Shown: one piece after another, positions 22,886 to 35,993 of the stretch
How positions within the stretch are numbered: position 1 is the stretch's first letter
Layout of the letters: every line of letters starts with the position of its first letter
Assembly (NCBI RefSeq): GCF_004664715.2
Contig: NC_051063.1
Location: 143,681,319-143,745,318 of the forward strand
Source of the DNA: Peromyscus leucopus
Lineage: Eukaryota; Chordata; Mammalia; Rodentia; Cricetidae
Length of the DNA stretch: 64,000 nucleotides
Direction: 5' to 3'
Translations under genes and position numbers: made by a program
Notes under the pieces: model-generated
Database searches by the model: none
What the model was told of the DNA's origin: nothing
Seen by the model: only the letters and a program-made list of their open reading frames with translations

Positions 22886-24668
22886 ATAATCCATATGATA
22901 CACATAATGTTCCTATCAAGACAAAATAAATATAAAGGACATAGTTATTTGTTATACAAAAGTTACACTTCATTTATGAAATTATGTTGAGGCAGAATAA
23001 AAGTAAAGATTTTTCCTGAGTTACTACACACAGGCAAGCTTTTGTTTTGTAACCTCTTGCTTAATTCTCCCTGGCCTTCATTCCAACCAGAAGAGCATAT
23101 TAATTACTCTCATTCATCATAAGTTTCGGCCTATTAATAAATAATAAATCTAATTTTCTCTAGAGCATGTAACAACTTTCAAGTCTTTCCAGGAAGAAGA
23201 TTCCCATCATCTTCTTAGCTAGAGAAACAAACCCATTGGCTCAGATGGATGATATTACTGTAATGAACACATTGTGCCTGGTGACTTGTTAAAGCTACTC
23301 AACAATCCCTCACATTCATCAGGAAGGGGAACACTCACCAAGGGCATGGGTACCAGCAAACCTGGTTTCTGTGGAGGACTGTGAGGAAATTTCACATGGT
23401 TTGTACTTCTCTTCAATTCCATCTCACTGCTTTAGTTTGAGGTCAAGTTTTAAGTCAATTAAATTACTTTTGTGAAGCCCCAGAAACCAAAGGATTTTTT
23501 TCTCAAGATTCAAGAGACTGCTGACCTTAGAGTAGCTAAGTAGAAATGAAGTTGTGTTAACAATAACGAATTGAGAACTAAAGAGGGGAATGAGTGAGTT
23601 TTGCAGCTGAACAATCAGCATTTGAGAAGCAATAAAAAATAGTCATTTCACATTCTCATTTCATTATGCTTTGTAGCTATCACTAAGTATATTTTTTGAT
23701 GCACTAAAATATCTATCACATACAAGTCAACCAAGATCCAGTGGGCAGCTGTGCATCCAAGAATATAAGGAAAGTATATATTGGATTTGAGGACTGAAAA
23801 AAAAATGGGACACAAAGTTATATCTGGAAGAAAAGTGGAGGTGGTGAATATGATCAGAACACACTGTACAAAAGTAAAATGGAATGAAGTTGTTGAGACT
23901 ATTTTATGATATCAGATCTTGCCCTTGGAGTGTATTCCCAGTGGGTAAGGATGTAGAGTACTTCTTATTTCCTCTGTTTAAATTGCTAAAATAATGCAAA
24001 AGTCCCAGGGTTCCTTGGTGAAATAACTACTCAGACTTTGAATGGAGATCAAGTTTCTTGGCAGAATCTTCATACTGGCTTTAAATGCTTCTTGGTGGGA
24101 AAAAGTAACGTGTGATCTTGTATCTGAGAGCTGTTGTCTCTACTGATGCTAACATCGTGATATAACAAGTTTATAGTGGGGTTGCCTTCTGCAGAAAGGG
24201 AGGTCAAGAAAGAAATACCCCATCAATCAGTTCTAGGCCACTTATTTATTCAAAGGACACATGGGATAATACTACATTTCTATCACTGAGACCTAGACAT
24301 AGCTGAGGCTGCCTCCTACTCTGATTTTGTACAGTATGAAGCTGCAGGCTACCTTCCTGTTGCTGTCACCTGTCTCTTCTCTCTCACTTCACCCTACCCT
24401 GATGATATGAATACCAATAATACTTGTTTTTGATCTTTATTTGTATACTCAGAAATTAGCTGCATGTCTATAGATGGTATGGTTATACAGTATCAAATTT
24501 GGAATGCACAGAACATTACAAAGAGGAAACAAGTGTCTTTCTACACTTAGCAGCATCTAGAATCTAATGTATCTATATCCAAGAGCTGTTGCAGGTCTCT
24601 CCTGTAATTTTTGACGAGCTTCCAGTGCATTTGTAAGCATAAGTTTATATGAGAACATATCTCACTTT
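22886..24668. other. Intergenic DNA with a possible conserved non-coding segment
   Basis: Unique-looking and without recognisable repeats. The part at about 23040-23230 is repeat-free and has the mixed, homopolymer-poor texture often seen in conserved non-coding DNA. That is an impression, not a measurement. Confidence 0.3.
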
Positions 24669-24672
24669 GTGT

Positions 24673-24722
<50 letters not shown>
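24669..24722 (+). repeat. (GT)n microsatellite
   Basis: About 26 GT units, with one A-containing interruption near the start. Confidence 0.97.
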
Positions 24723-24726
<4 letters not shown>

Positions 24727-25307
24727 CTTCCAAGCATTATACAGTTTTCAATAATACGTGAGTTTATAATCACAAACATTTAATTTGGAGAAATTCCCTA
24801 TAAGGCTTCACTTTAGATATTTGCCTATTTTTTTAAAAGTGGACAAAGCATTGCATTGTATAATTTCATTATTTTAAAGTGATTTAGTTTGTTCCACTTA
24901 ATGTTCTCCTGCTTTAAATTCAATTTTCTTAAGATTCTAATTGTGTTTATCTTTGAAGAGAATATTACCCTACATATCATAAGTCAATGCTTACATTTTA
25001 TTCGTAGAATCATACTTACTAAGCATAAACTTTTATTTTGTCGAATGTGCTGTTGATTGTCTACCTAATTATGTCTTTCTTATTTCTTTGTTTAATGATA
25101 GAAATAGAAAAGTCTAGCTATTCTACTTCAGTATCGTCTGACAAAGAACTAGGTCCTATGCTTAGAAGACTAAGTAGTTACCCTCTGAATATTCGGGGAA
25201 GGTAAACACCATCCATACAGGTGTACCTCAGTGTTGTAGATCTATACTTTGTGACTAACCCACAACTTTCATGGCTTCTGTGTTAAAAATTTGGGCTGGG
25301 GAGATGA
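24723..25307. other. Intergenic DNA, nothing recognised
   Basis: AT-rich sequence with no recognised feature. Confidence 0.4.
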
Positions 25308-25522
25308 CTAAAAATTTAAAGATATTTGTTATTGCTCTTCTGGAGGCCCAGGTTCAGTATCCAGCATCCACTTTTGGCACACAACCACCCATAACTCTAG
25401 TTCCAGAGTATCTGATGCTCTTTTCTTACCTCTGAGGGCATGAAGCACATATGTGGTGCTCATACTTACATGCAAAAAATACCCATAGACATAAAACAAA
25501 ATGAATAAATCTAAAAAATAAG
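25293..25522 (+). mobile_element. B2 SINE, diverged
   Basis: It starts GGGCTGGGGAGATGACTAAA, contains TGCTCTTCTGGAGGCCCAGG and ends with AAAATGAATAAATCTAAAAA, which carries the B2 AATAAA signal. The A box survives in part and the B box is degraded. Confidence 0.88.
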
Positions 25523-25542
25523 ATAAAATACTTGGTATTTTA

Positions 25543-25910
25543 GTTAGGGTTTCTATTGTTGTGAGGACAGATCATGATCACAGCAACTCTTATAAAGGAA
25601 GACATCTAATTAATTGATTTACAGTTTCAGAGGTTTAGTCTATCATCATCAAGGAGGGACATGGTGGGACATGGCAATATGCAAGTAGACATGCTGGAAA
25701 AGGAGCTGAGAGTGGAGAAGAAGCTACATCTTGGTCCACAGGCAACAGGAAATGAACTGTCTTGCCCAGTGTAGCTTGAGCACAGAAAACCTCAAAGCCA
25801 ACCCCCACAGTGATACACATCCTCCAACAAGGCCACACGTACTCCAATAAGGCCACACCTCCTAATAGTGCCACTTCATTTGGGGGCCATTTGTTTTTAA
25901 ACCACCACAC
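25543..25910 (+). mobile_element. Rodent interspersed repeat, TTAGGGTTTC-type, second copy
   Basis: It opens TTAGTTAGGGTTTCTATTGT and continues CAACTCTTATAAAGGAAGAC and CAGTTTCAGAGGTTTAGTC, then a GGCCACAC-repeated 3' part. It is related to 8712-9112 in its first third and differs later, which suggests a different subfamily. Confidence 0.65.
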
Positions 25911-27900
25911 TTGGTTAGTTACACTGGATTCTGATCATCAGTGAATGATGTTTGTATTTAGTCTCAGTAGCCAAATATAAACAATCATAATTAGCCATAC
26001 ACTAAAGACTCTCATAACAGACTCTATAATATATAAATATATTTTGGATGACATAAAGTATTATTACATAAAATGTTATTTTCTATAATCCCATTTCTTG
26101 GCAAAAATGCTGATTTTATTTATGAAAGTGACTAGTCACAAAATATCTTAATGGCATGTGGTTGTATAAAGTCATGTTTTGCAATATTTATGCATCAATA
26201 TGTGTAATATGCAGTGTATTTATGGGTTTCATTTAGTATTTTAGAGAAATTGCTTCTTTTTCTTCCTCAAGAAAGACAAATGTGATTTTAGCAAAAGTAC
26301 AACTGAGTTTTGGCTCCTCAACATCAAGTCTCTGAAAAATATTGAATAGTGTTTTGCATCAGAAATTGTGGCTAGGTGCTGTCCAGCAAATGGCAAAAGC
26401 AAGAAGGGCTGACAGAAGAAACTATAGACAAGTCTCTGGGAGAAGAATTATTCAAACTGCACAACAAACATCACAAATCATGAAGGACACTGGGCTCAGA
26501 ATTCTGAGAGGAGAGAGAGAGGCCAGCTGAGATCAGACTAGTGGGAGAATGGGCCAGAAAGGAGAAAGTGGATCATAAATGTTTACTGTGTGAGTTTTCC
26601 AACTATAGCTTAGAAGCTGGCCACTGAATATGCCAAGTTGTGTAAGCGGTGGGACAGAAATTTCCACCTACAGAGTTGCAATAATAACACATTCTGAGTA
26701 GAAGATACATCTTGATACAGAAATGGACCTAACAAGAGAAATGTGCTTCATTGAAAATTCCTAAATCCTGGATTCTATACTGCTCTCCAAAATGCTGAAA
26801 CTATTACAAAAATAATGCAAAATGAAAAGCAAGAAAACCCATGACAAATTTAATTAAATAAATTTCATTATATTGAAAGTCAAAATGAATAGGTGTTCAG
26901 AAAGATCTGCTACCCAGAAGTGGAGTTGAAGCCTCTTCACCTTAGTGGGACATCCCAGGAAAGAGCACACAGCCAATGCTGCATGAAAGCGATGTGGAAG
27001 AAGTCTAAGATGAAGGTTTAGAAGGAAAGACACTATTTACTTTGAGTTTCTTTCATGCCCATGAAGTTATAAACCCATTGAGGGAAAAAAATCACATAAA
27101 CATTCTGTTGCAGTTAATTATATAGCAGTCCTATGAAAATAACTATCATAATTCAGAGTCATAAATATGTGTACTACTATAATTAGACACCGGAAAGGAA
27201 TTATGACTTTTCATTGGTGGCCTTCAAAGTTAACCTCTGTGATCCTGTTGGGTGTTGCGTTCATGACAGTGCAACTTGTGTCTACTCTACTGTGTGGCCT
27301 GAGCTGGGTTTTCCTTCTTCCCTTCATTTGCAGCACATTTTGCAGCTGACAGCTCCATGAACAGTTGGGTGAAGGATAATTTGGTTGCCCTCCAGCACTT
27401 GAATGCCTAGGATCACACAATCAGAGAATCGGTGTCACATTAAGGCGATTCTTATAATATAATCAAAGTTCTCATGTTGTGCTCTCCTCTAGATGAAACA
27501 AACTAATGAAACGTATTGACCCTCCACACGCTTCTGAAGCAGAATGACAAGAGGTAGTGAGGCGACATGGAATACATTGACATTGATTGTGAAGTCGCTG
27601 TTTCCCAGCCACATTGGTGGCTGATTAAAGTGTCACATTGACAATGTAGCCCCTTTTGAACAGGAAATTAATGCCAGCTTGATGGCAAAGAGAATATTCT
27701 TCCACAAGGAAGCTCACTTCATCTCTAATTCTTCTTAGGAATGGGGAAAAATAAATAAAACAGGTGACATCTCCTGCACTAACACAGCTACTTGTTGTTT
27801 TGTTAAGAAGTAGTAACCAGGAGGGCAAATGCAATCATTGTTTTAAGAAGGAGGAGGTCTATGCCCTTGTGTATTTATCCGTGCTGTGAATAACACTTAA
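25911..27900. other. Intergenic DNA with a possible conserved non-coding segment
   Basis: Unique-looking. The segment at about 27540-27740 is repeat-free, balanced in composition and contains ATTAATGCCAGCTTGATGGC. I see no open frame or splice-flanked exon. Conservation cannot be judged from one sequence. Confidence 0.3.
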
Positions 27901-27904
27901 AAAT

Positions 27905-28086
27905 GAAGAGACCAGGACATAGAGAGGTGGCCCTGAGGTTAAGAGTGCTTGCTGCTCCTCCAGAGGACCACAGTTCTGTTTCCAGCACCCAGTTAAGGCT
28001 GTCTACAACTGCCTGTAACTCCTGTTTTAGGGTGCCTCTGAACGCACAGGCACATGTAATTGCATACACATGTGCACACACACACA

Positions 28087-28139
<53 letters not shown>

Positions 28140-28140
28140 T
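27905..28140 (+). mobile_element. B2-type SINE with (CA)n tail
   Basis: It has the head TTAAGAGTGCTTGCTGCTCC, the body CTGTCTACAACTGCCTGTAA and the end GTGCACACACACACAGACAC, running into about 26 CA units (28086-28137). Confidence 0.88.
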
Positions 28141-28147
28141 AAAAGAG

Positions 28148-28340
28148 ATGGAGAGAGAGACTAGCTAAGCATGGTGGTTGGTGCCTGTAGTCCTAGCACG
28201 CAGGAGTCTGAGGCAAGAAGAGTGCGATAAATTTAAGACCAGCCTTGGCTCCAGAGTGAGGTTGAGCCCAGCTAGGGCTATGAAATGTGAACCTCTCTCA
28301 AACAACAACCATGGTGATGACAACAAAAATATCCTAAATA
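28148..28340 (+). mobile_element. B1-type SINE, diverged
   Basis: 7SL-derived blocks AAGCATGGTGGTTGGTGCCT, GTAGTCCTAGCACGCAGGAG and AGACCAGCCTTGGCTCCAGA, then an A-rich tail. It lies directly downstream of the preceding SINE. Confidence 0.8.
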
Positions 28341-29085
28341 AACAAATGAAGAAGAAAAATAATGAAAATCACAATATTAATTCATTTAGAGGAAATTTAA
28401 ATACCTAATGATTAAAACGTAACTAACATTTAAATATTTAGCTTATTCATTTTCTTTATGTCTGATAAAATTATTTGAATATTTTGAAATTAGAGTTATT
28501 TAACATTATACCCATCAACAAAATATTTCTTTGTAGAAACTGCCATTTGTCTCTACTCTGGATTTACAAGAACCCACTAATTGGAGAGTGGTCATACTTG
28601 ATTCCTTAAGTCTTAAATCTCTAACATCTATTCCCCTTTTTGTGGGAGGGCATTTCTTGTTTAAACTTCAAGTTTTCCATTCATTTATTTCTTTTCTTAC
28701 TTTATTCAATTATTCACTCAAAAGATAATCCATAGGCATCATAGCTGGGTAGGATTGTTGTTTGTTTTCTTCCATTGAAGCCTTGTATGACTATGTCTGG
28801 CACCATGAAACTTAGGGGAGCAGGCTTTCAGGTCAGATCACATTTCACCAACATGGCTGCCTAAACATGACTCAAATAAGGATGACATCTGTAGACATGC
28901 CCATGTAGAAGTGGGAAAGCTCACAAGGCCGCAACCCTAAACAAATAACTACAGTCAACTAAGGAATGCTAAGAGCAGGAGAAAAAAATATTTCACAGGG
29001 AAGAACATACCATTGGTTATCCATTCAAATATTTAGCCCTGAAAATATGTGTGTGTAAGTGACATTATATGGACTAAGCAATCTG
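28341..29085. other. Intergenic DNA, nothing recognised
   Basis: AT-rich sequence with no recognised feature. Confidence 0.4.

Positions 29086-29089
<4 letters not shown>

Positions 29090-29128
<39 letters not shown>
29090..29128 (+). repeat. (GT)n microsatellite
   Basis: About 19 GT units. Confidence 0.95.
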
Positions 29129-29129
<1 letters not shown>

Positions 29130-29789
29130 CAACAATTAAACAGAAAGAGGGGTTATATGGGAAGGCTTAGAGTGAGGAAAGCAAAGGGGAGAAACGGTGT
29201 AATTTTATGAAATCTCAAAAATGAAATTTATTTTAAAAGATACATTGTTGCTATTCTTTAATACAAGAGAGTGATGTTGGGGTGGGAAAGATATTTTACT
29301 GAGTTTCTTCCTACTATGTGGAAAGTAAGAGACGTGAAGAAAGGCAGAAGGGGTACACGTGTGAGAAATGCTATATTTCTTGGTGTTCTCTCTCATAATG
29401 GTAGCTGTGCAAGTGTCAGCTGTTGTTGCTGGGAGCAGAACTTAATGCTGGGTACTTCTTACTATATTTGCCATTCCCATGTTACCAGCTCCTGCCGCCC
29501 TTGATATCCTTTACTCTTGGTACTCACAGCTGGACAACGATTTCCCCCTCTCCCTTTCTCCTTCCTTGATTTCACAGCAGGAAGAGTGGTAGTTACAATC
29601 TGACAGTTTCCATTAGTCTCTGTTTTAATAATAATAATAAAAAAACAAGTGTCTGGAATCAGGTTTTGAACCTCAGGTCATGCTGCCCAGTTAACAATGG
29701 CTCCCTGCTTTGAGGGCTTTGGCTGGGGTTCAACTGCTTCTCTTCTTGCTCATTGTTTTAACACGTTACAATATAGTTAACAACAGAGG
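29129..29789. other. Intergenic DNA, nothing recognised
   Basis: Mixed-composition sequence. A short AAT-rich run lies at about 29625-29645. Confidence 0.4.
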
Positions 29790-30110
29790 CTGGTCTACTT
29801 ACGGATGCATAATTTCATTTATCTTTGTAGCTGAGTATAATTCATTTGCATGTATGCACCACATTTTTATTATCTATTCAACATTTGAAGGACTTATTTG
29901 ATTGCCTTATAGAGTGACTTCAACTTCTGTGTTTCTGTCTCTACATGTAGGTAGATACCAGTGTCTCCACTTGCTAACACATCAACTATTTTATTATAAG
30001 TACCTAAATCACTATAAAATGGTATCTTATTCTCATTTTCATTTGCACTTCTCCAACTAATACATCATTTTCTTTTTTGTGCAATCTTTTGTCATGTCAT
30101 AATTCTCTAA
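29790..30110 (-). mobile_element. Ancient L1 3' fragment
   Basis: Antisense L1 landmarks: TCATTTATCTTTGTAGCTGA, then CACCACATTTTTATTATCTA and ATGGTATCTTATTCTCATTT, in the order expected for the 3' end of ORF2. Confidence 0.65.
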
Positions 30111-30216
30111 AAAAATTAAATGCCATCTTTTTCTGCTTCAAATTGATCAGTGGCTTACCTTCACGGGTAAGATGTGCCACAGCATGTTTAAAAAATAGCA
30201 TATATGTTTTGATGTA

Positions 30217-30237
30217 TATATATATATATATATATAT
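30217..30237. repeat. Short (TA)n run
   Basis: About ten TA units in AT-rich DNA. Confidence 0.8.
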
Positions 30238-30299
30238 CACACATATATTTGCTAGTTAATTATATTTTTCAGTATTTATTTAATTTATTCACTTTCTAA

Positions 30300-31380
30300 A
30301 GAAAGACATTAGAGAATGGGAAAACATCCCATGTTGGTGGAACAGTAGGTTTAATATTGTGAAAATGATATTCTACCAAAAGCAATGTTCAGATTCAATA
30401 AAATCAAAATAAAAAAACCTACAACATTCTTCACAGAAATAGAAAAAAAACTAAAATTCATATGGAACCAGAAAAGTTCCTGAATATTCAAAGCAATCCT
30501 GCACAAAAAGAATACTTGAAGCATTGCTCTTCTAGATGTCAAAATGTATTATAGAGCTATTGTAACACAAAGAATATGGTAGTGGCATAAAATCAGACAG
30601 GTAGAACAACAGAATCAATCAGAAGACAATATGAGTACAACCAGAATACTCATAAATACAGCCATCTGATAACTGAAAAGAGAGAAAGACATATCCTGGA
30701 GAAAAGGCAACATCTTCCAGTGCTGTGGAAGCAGAAAGTCCATATACACAAGAGTGAAATAAGCATATAACTATCACCTTGCACAAAAATTAGACATAAG
30801 TTGATCCAAGACCTCAATTTGAAACATGAAACACTAAAACTGCTAGAAGAAAATATATGCAGTACCCTGTAAGATATAGATGTAGAAAAGGACTTTCTGA
30901 ACAGGATTCCCTTTGCCTAGGAACCAAAGGCAACAAATGACAAGTGGGACGTCATAAATGTAAAACAAGCTTCGGTGTCAGTAAACAATCATTTAAGTCA
31001 AGAATAAATACATAGAATGGGAGAGAATATTTACAAGTTATGCATCAGACAGGACTAATATCCAGATATACAAAGAACTCAAAATACAGTCAAGTAACAA
31101 ATGACAAAATAAAAAATGGGTTGGCTTCTAAACAGAGAGTTCTCAATGAAAATAACAAAAATTGCCAAGAAATATCCCCCAAAAATGTTCATCCTTAGTA
31201 AGGAGGAAGATGCAAATTAAAACAACTTGGAGATTTCATTTTACCCCAGTATGTAACAGCTAAGTTCAATAAAACAACTGGCTAGTGATTGTAAGGAGGT
31301 TGTGAAAAGATAAACACCCATTCACTAACATTAGGAATATAAATTGGTATGACCACTTTGAAAATCCAAATAGATAATGC
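30300..31380 (+). mobile_element. L1 ORF2 relic, C-terminal half
   Basis: Sense-strand L1 ORF2 downstream of the reverse transcriptase core: AATGATATTCTACCAAAAGC, TTCACAGAAATAGAAAAAAA and CATATGGAACCAGAAAAG, later ATATCCAGATATACAAAGAA and ATTGCCAAGAAATATCC. There are many stops and frameshifts. It is older than the L1 at 33276-38695. Confidence 0.88.
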
Positions 31381-31384
31381 TGGA

Positions 31385-31800
31385 TGGATGGCCCCTAGCA
31401 TCCTCCTCTCCTCCTTTTCTTGTTCCTCCCTCTTTTCTTTTACCCCTTCTACTTATTCTCTCTGCCTGCCAACCCTTCCTATCCTTTCTGCTTCCTTGCT
31501 ACTGGCCATTGAACTCTTTATTAGACCAACCAGGTGATTTAGACAGGCAAAATAACACAGCTTCACAGTGTTAAACAAATGCAACATAAAGGAATGCAAC
31601 ACATATTTGCATCATTAAACAAATATTCCATAGCATAAACAAATACAACACACCTTGAAATAATATTCTACAACAGATGATAGATCTGGATATTATAGGA
31701 AAGCTTTCTTCCTGAGTCCCAGTGTTCATGGCACTGGAAAAGACCATTCTGACTGACAAGGGAGGGAAGAAATTAATAGTTCTATCCAGCCACATTTATG
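31385..31800 (-). mobile_element. LTR family A, partial copy
   Basis: It shares blocks with 42200-42414: GGTGATTTAGACAGGCAAAA, GTTAAACAAATGCAACATAA and AATATTCTACAACAGATGA. It is minus-oriented relative to the copy at 54859-55401. The 3' part of the LTR is missing or diverged. Confidence 0.65.
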
Positions 31801-31984
31801 AACCAAAATAGCAAAGCACATGATATCTGTCATGAGGCCCAGGATGCTCTGTAATTTGCTATACAGATTAAACTGTAATTGAGCTTATAATCATTGCAAC
31901 TCTGCTTCCTAAGGAAGTGCTAGAATATATACTGGAGCCACCATGCCCTTCTGACATTCATTGTAGAGATTTTTTGATGATTTA

Positions 31985-32085
31985 AAAGTATATATATTTC
32001 AGTTTTTTGATACAGGGTTTATTTGTGTAGCCCTGGCTGTCCTGGAAATCTCTCTATATACCAGGCTGCTCTTGAACTCATACCA
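31985..32085 (-). mobile_element. B1 SINE fragment
   Basis: Antisense B1: TTTTTTGATACAGGGTTTAT, TGTGTAGCCCTGGCTGTCCT and ACCAGGCTGCTCTTGAACTC. Confidence 0.85.
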
Positions 32086-32164
32086 TGTAATTTATTTATG
32101 TTTTAAAGTCTGCTGTCCTATGCATTGTCAAATCCCACAGGTTCAAGTAATCCAGCTACTCTTT

Positions 32165-32345
32165 GGAGGAGTTTTTTTTTCTTTTTCAAAATTCTTCTCT
32201 TATATTTTACATCCCAACTGCAGTTTCTCTTCTCTACTCTCCTCCAAGTCCCTCTCACTACCCCCATCCCTCTGCCCCAGATCCACTTCTTCTCTGTTTC
32301 CCTTCAGAAAAGAGCAGGTATCCCAGGAATATCAACCAAACATGG
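32165..32345 (-). mobile_element. Rodent L1 (Lx-like) 3' fragment
   Basis: A T-run at the left edge, a C/T-rich segment, then AGAAAAGAGCAGGTATCCCA and ATATCAACCAAACATGGAAT, shared in part with 46600-46825 and 12384-13330. Confidence 0.55.
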
Positions 32346-32349
32346 AATA

Positions 32350-32742
32350 ATAAATTACAACAAGCACATATCTCTAATCCCAGCACTCAAGAGGCAGAGC
32401 CAGGAGGATCTCTGTGAGTTCAAAATGGTGTCACATGCCTTTAAATTCAAATACTAGTTAACCATAAAGGTCTGGAGGTCTATACAGACAGACAGGAAGT
32501 GATAGAGTTGGGCAGAAAGAGGAAGCGATGTAGCTGGGCAGAGAGAGGAAGTAAGATGGTAAGGACAGAAAGGCCTATAGGCATGGGTATACAGGAAGTA
32601 ACTCTCTTTTGGGCTGAGAATTTCCTAGGGTAAGAACTTGTGGCTGTGACTTGTTCTGTTCATCTGATCTCTCAGCTTTCACCCCAATATCTGGCTCTTT
32701 CTTTTTATTAATAAGATCATTTAGTAATTTGCCTTACAGTCA
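32350..32742 (-). mobile_element. LTR family B, minus copy
   Basis: Its right end is the reverse complement of the family B start: GATCTCTCAGCTTTCACCCC, then TTTTTATTAATAAGATCATT and TTACA. Its left end carries B1-like sequence (CTAATCCCAGCACTCAAGAG), as in the + copies at 46988, 47545 and 56720. Confidence 0.65.
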
Positions 32743-32744
32743 TC

Positions 32745-33275
32745 AGCTTTTATCCAGTAACTGATGGAAGCAGATGCATAGATCCCCAGCCAAGCACTGG
32801 GCCAAGCTTTGGAAGTCCTGCTGAAGAAATGGAGGAGAGATTATAAGAGCTGGGGGATGGGGGAGTATCATGGTCATGACCAGAGAATCCCACAAGGATA
32901 CTAGGCCCTTTGCATATGTATAACAGTTGTATAGCTTGGTCTGTTTGTAAGGCTCCTAGCAGTGAGATCAGGACCAGTCCCTGGTGCTTAGCTGGGTTTT
33001 GGGAACATGTTCCCACCCTGGATTACCTTGCCCAGCATTGTTGCAGGGAGAGAAGCTTGGTCTTGCCTCAAATTGTTGTGCCATACTTTGTTCAAGCCTA
33101 TGGTAGTTCTGCCCCTTTCTGAATGGAGACTGAGAAGAAGTGAATGGGGAGGGGGGTAGATGGAAATCTCGGCAGGGAGGGGTAGAGTGGGAGGAAAGGG
33201 GTGGAAAGGAGAGAGGGGAAACTGTGGTCAGTATGTAAAATAAATGAAAAAATGTTAATTAAATTTTAAAAAAAG
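32745..33275 (+). mobile_element. 5'-truncated L1, 3' UTR only
   Basis: Same block order as other 3' UTRs here: CCAGTAACTGATGGAAGCAG, AGCAGTGAGATCAGGACCAG and CAGTATGTAAAATAAATGAA, then an A-rich end. It lies directly upstream of an L1 ORF2 relic. Confidence 0.88.
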
Positions 33276-33386
33276 ACAAGTTATGGGAAATGGATCATTC
33301 AGATAAAGAAAATTTTAAATCCCCACTCAAGAGGAATAGACACCAGAAAATAATCAAATTGAGAACTGAAATCAATAAAATAGAAA

Positions 33387-33786
33387 CAAAGATGCTGTGG
33401 GATGTCTTTCCGTATGTTGTAAATATGTGTTGTTCTAATTGGTTGATAAATAAAGCTGCACTGACCTATGGCAGGGCAGGATGGAGCCAGGCAGGAAAAT
33501 CCAAGAGGGATAGTGGGAGGAGAAAGGAGAGGAAGAAACGCCAGCTGCTGTGAGGAGAAGCAAGATGTAAAACTACTGATAAACCACAGACATGTGGCAA
33601 CTTATAGATTAATAAAAATGGGTTGTTGTAGGAGCAAGCTGGCAAGAAACCTGCCTTAGGCCATGCATTTGGTAATTAATATTAAGCCTCTGAATGATTA
33701 TTTTATAATCAGCCACAGGACTGCGGGGGCTGTGTGGAACCAGAGAAACATGGGACCATGGGGCAAAGCTTCCCACTGCACAAAAA
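33387..33786 (+). mobile_element. Solo LTR inside L1 ORF2, with near-perfect 6-bp target duplication
   Basis: The LTR (33393-33780, 388 bp) starts TGCTGTGGGATG and ends CCCACTGCA, giving TG...CA termini. Flanks are CAAAGA (33387-33392) and CAAAAA (33781-33786), a 6-bp duplication with one mismatch. L1 sequence is continuous across it. It contains AATAAA at about 33449. A 6-bp duplication fits class II (ERVK-like) retroviruses; the family name is not known to me. Confidence 0.85.
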
Positions 33787-35993
33787 GAACAATACGAAGA
33801 ATCAATGAAACAAAGAGTTGGTTCTTTGAGAAAATCAACAAGATAGACAAGCCCTTATTCAAACCAACCAAAAGGCAGAAAGAGAGTATCCAAATTAATA
33901 AAATCAGAAAAGAAAAGGGAGACATAATAACAGACAACGAGGAAATACAGAGAATAATCAGGTCATACTTCAAAAACATGTACTTCACAAAATTGGAAAT
34001 TTTAAAAGAAATGGACAATTTTCTGTATAGGTACCACATACTAAAATTAAATCAAGATCAGATAAACAATCTAAATAAACCTATAAACCCAAAGGAAATA
34101 AAAACTCATTAAAAGTCTCCGAACCAAAAAAAAAAACCCAAGCCCAGATGGCTTCAGTGCAGAATTCTATCAGACTTTCAAAGAAGAGCTAATACCAATA
34201 CTCTTCAAATTGTTCCACACAATAGAAACAGAAAGAACATTACCAAACTCTGTGAGGCTAGAGTTACATTGATACCCAAACCACTCAAAGATGCCACAAA
34301 GAAAGAGAAGTACAGACCAATCTCCCTCATTAACATTGATGCAAAAATACTCATAAAATATTGGCAAACTAATCCCAAGAACACATAAAAAAAATAGCCA
34401 CCATGACCAAGTAGGCTTCATTCCCAGGATGCAAGAATGGTTCACCCTATGAAAATCTGTCAATGTATTGCACCATATAAACAAACTGAAAGAAACAAAA
34501 TGACATGATTTTCTCATTCAATGCTGAAAAAGCCTTTAACAAAATCTAATACCCCTTCTTGATAAAGGGAGAGATCAGAAATACAAGGAATATACCTAAA
34601 CATAATAAATGCAATTTGCAGCAAGCCGACAGCCAACATGAAATTAAATGGAGAGAAATTCAAAGCTATTCTATTAAAATTAGAAACAAGGCAAAGCTGT
34701 CTACTCTCCCCATAACTATTTAATATATTACTCGAAGTCCTAGAGCAATAAGACAACAAAAGGAGATCAAGGGGATAGAAATTGGAAATGAAGAATTCAA
34801 ACTTTACTATGTGAAGACAATATGATAGTATACATAAGTGGTCCCCCAAATTTTTACCAGGGAACCCCTACAGCTGATAAACACCTTCAATAATGTGGCA
34901 AGATATAAGATTAACTCAAGAAATTGGTAGCTCTCCTATATACAAATGATAAACATGATGAGAAAGAAATCAGAGAAATATCATCCTTTTCAATAGCCAC
35001 AAAAAAATATAAAATACCTTGGGGTAACTCTAACTAAGCAAGTGAAAGACCTGTCTGACAAGAACTTTAAGTCTTTAAAGGAGGAAATTGAAGAAGATAT
35101 CAGAAAATGAAAAGATCTCCCATGCTCATGGATAGGTAGGACTAACATAGTAAAAATGGCAATCTTACCAAAAGCAATCTACAAACTCAATGAAATCCCC
35201 ATCAAAATCCCAACACAATTCTTCACAGACCTGGAAAGAATAATACCCAACTTCATATGGAAAAACATAAAAACCAGGATAGCTAAAACAATACTATGCA
35301 ATAAAGCCACCTCTGGAGGCATCACCATCCATGATCTCAAGCTCTACTTTAGAGATATAGTAATAAAAAACAGTTGGTACGGGCACAAAAAACTGACATG
35401 TGGACTAATGGAATCAAACTGAAGAACCTGAAATTAACCCACACACCTGTGAACACCTGATTTTTGACAAAGAAGCCAAAACTCTACAATGGAAAAAAGA
35501 AAGCACTTTCAACAAATGATGCTGGCATAACTGGATATCAACATGTAGGAGATTCAAATAGATCTGTGTCTATCACCATGCATAAAACTCAAGTCCAAGA
35601 GGATCAAAGACCTCAATATAAAACCAGTTCACTGAACCTGATAGAAGTGAAAGTAGGAAGTAGTCTTGAATGCATTGGCACAGGAGATCACTTCCTAAAT
35701 ATAGCAACAGTAGCACAGACATTGAGAGCAATAATTAATAAATGGGACCTCCTGAAAGTGAGAAGCTTCTGTAAGGCAAAGGACACAGTAAATAAGACAA
35801 AACAATAGCCTACAGAATGGAAAATAGCTTCACCAACCCAACATGTAACAGAGGGCTGACCTGCAAAATATATAAAGAACTAAAGAAACTAGATATCAAA
35901 ATAATGATCAATCCAATTAAAAATAGGCTAGAGAACTAAACAGAGAATTCTCAACAGAAGAATCTCAAATAGCTAAAAGACATTTAAGAAATT

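Noticed and set aside
27875..28142. Open frames rich in Cys-Val or His-Thr
   Set aside because: Translated CA repeat and B2 SINE sequence.
33663..34112. 149-codon frame as a cellular gene
   Set aside because: It is L1 ORF2 fused to the end of an LTR; no intact element surrounds it.
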